Positions 30,581 to 37,426 of a stretch of 37,426 nt of DNA are shown here, in pieces. The DNA is from a bacterium (lineage in GTDB: Bacteria > Actinomycetota > Acidimicrobiia > Spongiisociales > UBA5794): contig JAAELU010000546.1 of NCBI GenBank assembly GCA_024226255.1, forward strand, positions 1-37,426. Direction: 5' to 3'. A model generated the notes under the pieces. The model worked only from the letters and a program-made list of their open reading frames with translations. It had not been told where the DNA came from and did not search any database. The number at the start of each line of letters is the position of its first letter. Position 1 is the first letter of the stretch. The translations under genes and the position numbers were made by a program.

Positions 30581-33500
30581 CTAGATCGCGAACCCGAAGT
30601 GATGGGTGACCGCTGGGGCCAACAGCACGAAGGGATAGACGGCGATCTCGTCGAGCGTGCCGCCGAAGAAGTTGCCGCCGTTCTGGCTGACGCTGTCGTG
30701 GAAGCGGGCCCAATCGCGCTGGCCGCCTACGGCAGACAGGCCGTGATCATTGAGCAGGCCGATGCCGCCAGCAGACGCGGCCGCCACTCCGTCGATGTAC
30801 AAGGTGAGTGAATCCTGAGATGCGTCGAAGACCATGACGATGTGATGGGGTTGGTCTGCCGTTATTGGAGCCGAAATGAACACCGGCGCCCATGGAGCGG
30901 CACCGTCGGTGTTATAGACCCCGGCGTAGAGCGAGCCCTCATAGATGTAGATGTTGAGACCACGCGAGATGCTGCCCTGCTCGATGAGGATCTGTCGCCT
31001 CGTGACATCAGCAGTCTCGAACCACATCTCGATGGTCTTGATGACGTAGGGACCGCCCTGGTTGATCTCGTGCGAGTTGGTGAGGTGCATGACGTCATCG
31101 ACACCGTCGAAGCCGGCGGCGGTGTCCGATTCGGCGATGAGGCCGGAGACTCCGAGCGTCACGCCTCCGATATAGGTGGCGGCATTGCTTCCGTACTCGT
31201 CGACGGCCGTGGTTCCCGACGACTCGCCAAGTCGCCAGTGGATCGAAGCACCGTCGCCGCTGACTGTGCCGGAATATGACTCGACCGTGACATTCACTGT
31301 TGTCGCCGAGGCAACCGAGCCCAACGAATCCGTCACCCTCGCGTCAATTGCGACTGCGCCGTCGCCGTCAATAGTGGTGTCCCAGTTGTATTCATAGAGT
31401 GAGGTCACCCCGTTCCAAATGGCGGGATTCCAGGTTGCGGTTCCATCGGTCGACACCTCGACCATGAGGGATCCTGGAGGATCTTCAGAGTCGTTGGCGT
31501 CAATCGCAACGAGGACCGTCTCGTTGACCGTGGCACCTTCTGCAGGGGCAGTGATGGTGATCGTGGGGTCGGCGTTGTTGTCGACCGTGACTCCGATCGG
31601 TGCTGCGGTTGTTGTCGACCCGGCCGAGTCGGAACCGCGAGCGTGCACCGCGAAAGCGCCGTCGTTGCCCAGCGTGGTGTCCCAGATGAACTCGTACTGA
31701 CTGAGCGCGCCGTTCCAGGCGGTCGGATCCCACGTGACACCGCCGTCACGCGACACCTCGACCAGCAGGCTGCCCAGCGCGTCTTCAGCGTCGGTGGCAT
31801 CGATCGCAATGGTCACGGTGTCGACGATCGTGGCCCCGTCGGTGGGCGCCACAATCGTGACGACGGGATCGGAGTCGTTGTCGACGATCACAGGGATCTG
31901 GGCGGCGTTGACCGTATTCAGATCCGAGTCAGTCGCTCGGGCGTCGATGGTGGCCGCCCCTTCCGGCTCTCCGGTGGTGTCCCAGAGGAACTCGTACCTC
32001 GACAGCCCGACATTCCACGTCGCCGGCTGCCAACTGGCTCCGGCGTCGGTAGAGACCTCGACGGTCAGCCCCCCGGCCGGCTCATCGGCATCGGTGGCAT
32101 CGACGCTGACGGCAACTATGCCGCTGATCGGGGTGCCGGGCGCCGGGTCTGTGACGAATACGACCGGTATCGAGGAGATCAACGAGCCGAGGGCGTAGTG
32201 ATTGGCCACGGTCGCCGGGCTGAGGGCACTCGGATAGACGGCGATCTCGTCGAGTGTGCCTGCGAAGTTGTTGATGTCGCCCAATACCGCTCCGGTGTGG
32301 AACCGCGCCCAGTCACGTTGGGCGGCAATGGCTGCTCGACTGTGATTGTGGAGTTCGCCTATCCCTCCTGCAGACGCCGCCGGTGAGCCGTCCAGGAACA
32401 GGCTCAGCGTGTCGGTCGGCTGGTCGAACACCATGACGGCGTGATGTGGCTCACCTGCCGTGATCGGGGTGGAGATGAAGACCGGTCCCCACGGGGTGTC
32501 GCCACCCTGGTCCGTCGTGTTGTATGCCCCGGCGTAGAGCTGCCCGTTGTCGATGTACAGGTTGAGCCCACGAGTAATCGAGCCTTGCTCGGCGAGTACC
32601 TGGCGCCCACTCGTGCTGTCCGCCTGGAACCACAGCTCGATCGACTTGGTCAGGTAGGGGCCGCCTTGATTGATCTCGGCAGAGTTCTCGATGTGGATGG
32701 CGTCGTCGATCCCATCAAAACCAACCGCAGTGTCGGGATCACCAATCAGGGCTGCTTCCCCGAGGTCGGGCCCACCGATGTAATCCGCGTCGTTGGCGCC
32801 TAGCTCATCAACCACTGTCGTTCCGGCGGCCTCGCCGAGGCGCCAGAACACGCTGGCCCCGGCAGACAGAACCGCCCCCGCATATGAGTCGATGAACACG
32901 ACGACGGGGACCGCGGTTGCGGACGCCATTGTGGCGTCCGTTGCTCGGGCCCGGATCGTGACTGATCCGGGGGAGCTGGTGGTGGTGTCCCATGCGTACT
33001 CGTACAGTGATGCGCCGGGATTCCAAGTGGCGACATCCCAGGTGGCTGCATCATCGGTCGACACCTCGACAAGCAACGATCCGACCGGGTCGTCCGGATC
33101 GTTGGCGTCGAGCTGGATCAACTCCGTTCCGCTGACCGTGGAACCGGCGCTCGGCTGCGTGATGGTGATCGTCGGGTCGGAGAGGGTCTGAGCCCCGACG
33201 GCGTAGTGGTTGGCCACGGCCGCGGCGCCTAGGGGCGTGGGATATAGGGCCACCTCATCGATGACTCCATCGAAGTAGAACGTCTCGCCCTGGACGGCTC
33301 CTGTGTGATAGCGGGACCAGTCGATCTGGGCTCCGATTGAACTGAGGCTGTGGTTGTGGAGTTGTCCGACGCCGCCGGCGACCTCGACCTGGGACCCGTT
33401 GAGATACAGGCGGAATGTGTCGCCCGGATAGTCGAAGACGGCGACGGCGTGATAGAGGATCCCGGCGGCCACCGGCGTCGATAGCCAGATGGGGCCCCAT

Positions 33501-34510
33501 GGCGTGGTCGGATCGCCAGCCACGAGCGAAGTATTCCAGGCGCCGGCATAGAGCTGACCACCGTCGAGATACAGGTTCAATCCTCGCGTTACCGAGCCCT
33601 GCTCGTACAACGTCTGGCGTCCATTGAGATCGTCAGCGCGGAACCACAACTCAATCGACTTGGTCTGATAGGGCCCGCCCTGATTGATTTCCGGGGAGTT
33701 GGCGATGTGGACGATGTCGTCACCGCCGTCAAAGCCGACCGCGGTGTCAGCGCTGGTGATCAGGCCCGAGGTTCCAAGTCCCGGAGACCCGACGTAAGTG
33801 GCGTCATTTGCACCAAGCTCGTCGACTGCGACGGTTCCCGACGACTCGCCCAAGCGCCAGTACACATTCGGACCGTCGGCGAGGACGGCATGGCTGTACG
33901 AGGCACCGGGGTTGGTGAGAACGGTGACCGCTATCGGCGCCGCATCGACGGTGGCGGGGGAGGAGTCGGTGACTCGTGCGTTGACGACGGCGGCCCCGTC
34001 GCCGGTGAGCACGGTGTCCCATGCATACTCATACCGTCCCTGGGCGACGTTCCATGTCGCCACATCCCAGGTTGCCTCGCCGTCGGTCGAGACCTCAACG
34101 AGGAGTGAGCCGACGGGATCCTCGGCATCGTCGGCGTCGATCTTCACCGTCACAACTCCGGTCACGGTGGTGCCGTTGAGCGGGTCGGTGATCGCGATCG
34201 TCGGGTCGCCATCGTTGTCGATGTAGAACGTGGTGGTTATCCCTGTGACGTTGGTGTCGGTGTCGGTGGCCCGGGCCATGAGGTCGAAAGGTCCTTCAGG
34301 GAGGGCAGACACGTCGTACGAGAATTCGAAGCGTGCAGTCGCCACGTTCCATATCGCCGGAGCCCACGTGGCCCCGGAGTCAATCGAGTACTCCGTCACG
34401 AGCAGATCAGATGGGTCCGCCACATCGGTGGCCCGCAGCTCGAACAACTGCACTCCGGTGGCCGTGGCTCCCGCGGCAGGAGAGGTGAAGCCGATGGATG
34501 GGGCGACAGG
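30581..34510 (-). repeat. Internal direct repeats encoding Ig-like and LamG modules
   Basis: Six Ig-like units of about 290 bp share GSLLVEVSTDG, TWDVATWN and YEYAWDT-like segments. They lie at about 34510-34215, 34212-33918, 33180-32890, 32178-31870, 31868-31576 and 31574-31280. Three LamG units of about 720 bp lie between and after them. The repeats are divergent but clearly related at protein level. Confidence 0.85.
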
Positions 34511-37144
34511 CGCGATCAAGATGCCGTCGAAGGAGATCTCAGCCTCTTCGGTCCGTTGGCTCTTCTTGTTGTGATACCCGCCAACCGACAGCGTATGGGT
34601 GCCGGCCGCCAGGCTGATCGTCGTCGAGAATGTGGCCCATCCCGAGTCGCCGCCACCGACGTAGCGCTCGATGTAGTCGTTGCTATCGCTGCCGTAGAGA
34701 ACGCCATCGACGGCCAGTAGAGCTTCGGCGTTCTCGTCTGGGTCGTTTTGCTGGGCTAGGAAGAGGCGGTAGTCCGTCGAAACAATGACATCCATTGCTA
34801 CCGGCACTTCGAAGTCGATCTCCCAAGCGCCGGACATCGCCCCAACGGTATCCTGGTCGTAACCCCCGGTGAACACCATCACGTTTCCGGTATCCGCCGG
34901 CCCTCCATGCACTCTCAGGATGCCATCGGTGTACTCGGCTTCCGTGGCAGCCCGGAACACGTTGTCGGAGTAGGCAAAGCCCTCGGCGCTGCCATCGAAC
35001 GAAACGTTGAGTAGGGCAGCGGTGAGTCCGGCGAGAAGGGGAGTCGCCGCGGCTGAGTCTGCCGACTCCGTCTCGTACGCATCAACGGCTCGCACGGTGT
35101 AGGTGTCGCCGGGGCTTGCCGCAAGATCGGTCAAGGCCAAGCCGCGGGTGGCCTGGAGCAGGCTTCCGTTCCGATACACCCGGTAGTAAACCACCGCAGT
35201 GTCATCGACGGCGGCCGACCATGACAGGTCGACGGAAAGGTCGCCGTTGTCGACAGCGCTGAGTCCCGCTGGAACGCTCGGCGGATTGGTTTCTGGCAGC
35301 GGCGGCTGCGTTAGCGGGGGACCGACCGGCGGTCCCTGGCCGGCAGAGCTGCAATAGCGTTGGAGCCCGTTGCGCCATTGATCCCCAACCTGGGTTCGAT
35401 CGAGGTCCCCGCCTGCCCATAGACAGCCATCGGGTGCTCCGTGGAGGGCCCAGCCGCCGAGAGAGCCATAAGTATCGGGAATCCATGCTGCGTTCAGGTC
35501 GCCGGTCAGGAGATCGAAGCCCATCATGCCCTGGGACTCGGCGTCAATAGGTTCGATGTCCACTGCCTCGGACAGGGTTGTGACCCAGGCGGGTAACTCG
35601 CGGATTACCCCCCAGCAATGGCAGGTGGCATACAACTCATCTCCGAGGATGGCCAACCCTTGGTAATCGCCACCGATGTGATACTCGGGCTCGAAACCTG
35701 TCATCCATCGCCGGTTGATGGACAGGTCGGAGGCATTGAGCATGTGAACGACGTGCTGGGTGCCAACGACCCAGACAAAGTCCCCGTGGGCCAACACCTC
35801 GAACTGATGATCCTGGTCGGGTGTGAGCTCGGGGAAACGATTCAGGCCGAGCACTGCGGATCCGTCCACATCGGAGACGGTGGCGAACCTATCGGTGTCC
35901 GGTTGGCTGTCGACCGAGTCGAAGAAACCGACGAGGTGCACCCGGTCGAGCACCGGATCATGGGAGAGACCCGATATCCTGCCGCCGGCTTCTCCGCCTG
36001 TGACCCGGGGCCGCCAATCCTTGTCGGGGGCACCCGTTGTAGGTGACAGGCGAGCCACTTTCCAAACGAAGGTGCGTGAAGCCGGGTCGATTCCCTGGAC
36101 GTGGCTGAAGTTGCCCGCAACGTAGATCCAGCCCTCGGATTCCTGAATCTCGTTAACGGTGCCCGGATCCAGCGCCCAGTAGTTCTCCACCATCGCGAAC
36201 CAGGTGTGATCGATCCGCCCTGATGCCGGATCCAGCGCGACGATTCCGCGGGTGTCGGGGTGGCCGTTCACCTCCGTGAACTCACCGCCAACGTACAGGC
36301 GACCGCCATCGGCTGATGCCTCGAGAGAATAGACGGGACCATTGAAGCTGGGCGTCCACCAAGAGATGTAGTCACCGGTGGTGGCATCGAATGCCGCAAT
36401 GAACGCCTGATCGACGTGGGGGTCTACGCCGCGGCGGCGAACTACTTGGCGGAAGGTACCGCCAACATAGATCGTGTTGTCGATCTGCTCGATGGCGAAC
36501 ACTTCTCCGTCGGTGCCCGAGATGAGCGACCGGCCCTGGTTGACCACACCCCAGGTCTCATCAGCGAGCGGAGTCAGCGCCGTGGTGTTGACCTGGACCT
36601 CTGCCAGCGTCAGATGATTCTGGCCGGTCAGCTGGATACGCAAATAGCGCCCTGTCACTCCCGGCTGGAGCTCGACGTAGGCCGGCGCCGGCCCGGCATG
36701 GAATACGGCCGTGACACCTGGCTGTGCCAACGTGGTGGCGACGTCGGCTGTGGTGAATGGGACGTCAGACACGAAGAGGTAGAAGTCCGCCAGGCGATCA
36801 GCGCAGCAGTCCGTGCGGTTCCACAGCATCACCCGATCGACCTGGATGCTCGAGAGCATGTCGAGTTCCCACCAGGCCTCGACGTCGAAGTTCGTTTGTG
36901 TGATCGAATGAACGTCGAGATCCGTGCCCGACACGTTGCCGTCGATCGCCAGCTCGGGCCCATAGCTGCCGGGGAAGGTCGAAGACTGGGTGGCCACCGA
37001 TCCGGCTGGGACGCTTGGGGGAGCGACGGCCACTGCATGGCCAATGGGCATGAGCAAAGCGGACGCGACAGCAAGCGCGGCTATACGCGTTATGCGCCGC
37101 TTGCCGGCCGCCCCATCGGCCTGTTGATCGCGAATGAAGAACAC
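30581..37144 (-). CDS. Giant secreted multidomain protein: F5/8C, propeller, Fn3, six Ig-like and three LamG domains
   Basis: I start this at GTG 37144 (2187 residues), inside the transcript predicted from the promoter at 37216-37245; the open frame extends to 37306. A signal peptide (RITRIAALAVASALLMPIGHAVA) leads to an F5/8C discoidin-like domain (about 37020-36590). A propeller with GGxF-type repeats (YVGGTFRQV, YVGGEFTEV) follows to about 35340. Next are a Pro-rich linker, an Fn3 domain, a jelly-roll-like domain (about 35015-34515) and two Ig-like domains. Then come LamG 1 (about 33915-33180), one Ig, LamG 2 (about 32885-32170), three Ig and LamG 3 (about 31280-30581). Each LamG carries EINQGGPY and a W-R-LGE opening. 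No sortase motif or C-terminal anchor is seen. It is probably an adhesin or carbohydrate-binding protein. Confidence 0.9.
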   Translation of the reverse strand: MFFIRDQQADGAAGKRRITRIAALAVASALLMPIGHAVAVAPPSVPAGSVATQSSTFPGSYGPELAIDGNVSGTDLDVHSITQTNFDVEAWWELDMLSSIQVDRVMLWNRTDCCADRLADFYLFVSDVPFTTADVATTLAQPGVTAVFHAGPAPAYVELQPGVTGRYLRIQLTGQNHLTLAEVQVNTTALTPLADETWGVVNQGRSLISGTDGEVFAIEQIDNTIYVGGTFRQVVRRRGVDPHVDQAFIAAFDATTGDYISWWTPSFNGPVYSLEASADGGRLYVGGEFTEVNGHPDTRGIVALDPASGRIDHTWFAMVENYWALDPGTVNEIQESEGWIYVAGNFSHVQGIDPASRTFVWKVARLSPTTGAPDKDWRPRVTGGEAGGRISGLSHDPVLDRVHLVGFFDSVDSQPDTDRFATVSDVDGSAVLGLNRFPELTPDQDHQFEVLAHGDFVWVVGTQHVVHMLNASDLSINRRWMTGFEPEYHIGGDYQGLAILGDELYATCHCWGVIRELPAWVTTLSEAVDIEPIDAESQGMMGFDLLTGDLNAAWIPDTYGSLGGWALHGAPDGCLWAGGDLDRTQVGDQWRNGLQRYCSSAGQGPPVGPPLTQPPLPETNPPSVPAGLSAVDNGDLSVDLSWSAAVDDTAVVYYRVYRNGSLLQATRGLALTDLAASPGDTYTVRAVDAYETESADSAAATPLLAGLTAALLNVSFDGSAEGFAYSDNVFRAATEAEYTDGILRVHGGPADTGNVMVFTGGYDQDTVGAMSGAWEIDFEVPVAMDVIVSTDYRLFLAQQNDPDENAEALLAVDGVLYGSDSNDYIERYVGGGDSGWATFSTTISLAAGTHTLSVGGYHNKKSQRTEEAEISFDGILIAPVAPSIGFTSPAAGATATGVQLFELRATDVADPSDLLVTEYSIDSGATWAPAIWNVATARFEFSYDVSALPEGPFDLMARATDTDTNVTGITTTFYIDNDGDPTIAITDPLNGTTVTGVVTVKIDADDAEDPVGSLLVEVSTDGEATWDVATWNVAQGRYEYAWDTVLTGDGAAVVNARVTDSSPATVDAAPIAVTVLTNPGASYSHAVLADGPNVYWRLGESSGTVAVDELGANDATYVGSPGLGTSGLITSADTAVGFDGGDDIVHIANSPEINQGGPYQTKSIELWFRADDLNGRQTLYEQGSVTRGLNLYLDGGQLYAGAWNTSLVAGDPTTPWGPIWLSTPVAAGILYHAVAVFDYPGDTFRLYLNGSQVEVAGGVGQLHNHSLSSIGAQIDWSRYHTGAVQGETFYFDGVIDEVALYPTPLGAAAVANHYAVGAQTLSDPTITITQPSAGSTVSGTELIQLDANDPDDPVGSLLVEVSTDDAATWDVATWNPGASLYEYAWDTTTSSPGSVTIRARATDATMASATAVPVVVFIDSYAGAVLSAGASVFWRLGEAAGTTVVDELGANDADYIGGPDLGEAALIGDPDTAVGFDGIDDAIHIENSAEINQGGPYLTKSIELWFQADSTSGRQVLAEQGSITRGLNLYIDNGQLYAGAYNTTDQGGDTPWGPVFISTPITAGEPHHAVMVFDQPTDTLSLFLDGSPAASAGGIGELHNHSRAAIAAQRDWARFHTGAVLGDINNFAGTLDEIAVYPSALSPATVANHYALGSLISSIPVVFVTDPAPGTPISGIVAVSVDATDADEPAGGLTVEVSTDAGASWQPATWNVGLSRYEFLWDTTGEPEGAATIDARATDSDLNTVNAAQIPVIVDNDSDPVVTIVAPTDGATIVDTVTIAIDATDAEDALGSLLVEVSRDGGVTWDPTAWNGALSQYEFIWDTTLGNDGAFAVHARGSDSAGSTTTAAPIGVTVDNNADPTITITAPAEGATVNETVLVAIDANDSEDPPGSLMVEVSTDGTATWNPAIWNGVTSLYEYNWDTTIDGDGAVAIDARVTDSLGSVASATTVNVTVESYSGTVSGDGASIHWRLGESSGTTAVDEYGSNAATYIGGVTLGVSGLIAESDTAAGFDGVDDVMHLTNSHEINQGGPYVIKTIEMWFETADVTRRQILIEQGSISRGLNIYIYEGSLYAGVYNTDGAAPWAPVFISAPITADQPHHIVMVFDASQDSLTLYIDGVAAASAGGIGLLNDHGLSAVGGQRDWARFHDSVSQNGGNFFGGTLDEIAVYPFVLLAPAVTHHFGFAI

Positions 37145-37215
37145 CGCTCCTACCCCCTGCGTCCTGTTCCCCTGAGGGCCGCCCGATGGCCCTCTACCAA
37201 CAAGATCGAAGCGAC

Positions 37216-37245
37216 AGCTTACGCCTGGTCGAGACGCTGTGACAA
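37216..37245 (-). promoter_or_regulatory. Sigma70-like promoter of the giant secreted protein
   Basis: On the minus strand TTGTCA (37240-37245) and TAAGCT (37216-37221) are separated by 18 nt. Transcription would start near 37209, leaving a leader of about 65 nt to the GTG at 37144. The sequence beyond it to 37426 shows no supported gene. Confidence 0.55.
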
Positions 37246-37426
37246 TGCTCAATCTGCAGTACCCATTTCGGACTGGTCCCTTGACGTGTCGGAAGCGTAG
37301 GACCAATGGATACTCGTCGGTGCTCCGCGGGATGGCGGTAGCGGCTTTGCGGCCTCGAATAACCGCTCCTTGGGCAGGCGAGATTCTGGTGCCGCGGCGA
37401 ATTGCCGTGCTAGCGCGACCGCTAGA

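Noticed and set aside
37145-37306. 54-codon N-terminal extension of the giant secreted protein
   Set aside because: It lies across the predicted promoter and would put a long basic, non-hydrophobic stretch before the signal peptide.

Overview
The window looks like chromosomal DNA from a high-GC actinobacterium. An Acidimicrobiia-like lineage is my inference, not a computed assignment. The support is dense gene packing, frequent GTG/TTG starts, a homodimeric AceE-type pyruvate dehydrogenase E1, and many starts that look leaderless (a TANNNT -10 box 6-8 nt before the start codon). I see no rRNA, tRNA, CRISPR array, insertion sequence or phage gene.

Layout. 1-187: a tandem and inverted repeat downstream of aceE. 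188-2896 (-): aceE. 3051-4529 (+): a secreted RTX protein, followed by a strong hairpin. 4675-6986 (-): a small coiled-coil protein, a gamma-carbonic-anhydrase-like protein, a membrane protein and a threonine/serine dehydratase. 7073-10942 (+): a small membrane protein, an unrecognised secreted protein and a second RTX protein with a right-handed beta-helix. 10939-13412: a membrane protein (-) and a DUF2339-like polytopic protein (+). 13421-15348 (-): an ECF sigma factor overlapping a very unusual membrane protein with acidic FDLEG-type pentads. 15391-15475: a second copy of the repeat seen at 1-150. 15514-19982 (+): the histidine degradation operon hutU-hutI-hutH. 19979-21296: an XRE regulator (-) divergent from a small membrane protein (+). 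21267-27026 (-): a homocysteine S-methyltransferase, two small membrane proteins and a heterodimeric ABC exporter pair. 27111-28571 (+): a betaine-aldehyde-type dehydrogenase. 28607-29487 (-): a thioesterase and a single-domain response regulator. 29623-30333 (+): a QueG-like Fe-S protein. 30581-37144 (-): a 2187-residue secreted protein with F5/8C, propeller, Fn3, six Ig-like and three LamG domains.

How the genes work together. Ordinary metabolism (pyruvate oxidation, histidine to formiminoglutamate, Thr/Ser deamination, betaine and methionine metabolism) is interleaved with cell-surface genes: two Sec-exported RTX proteins, one huge multidomain adhesin-like protein, and a sigma/membrane-protein pair that may sense an envelope signal. 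The most unusual items are the sigma-linked FDLEG-repeat protein, the dispersed inverted-repeat family, the swapped RTX module and the compact XRE operator region.
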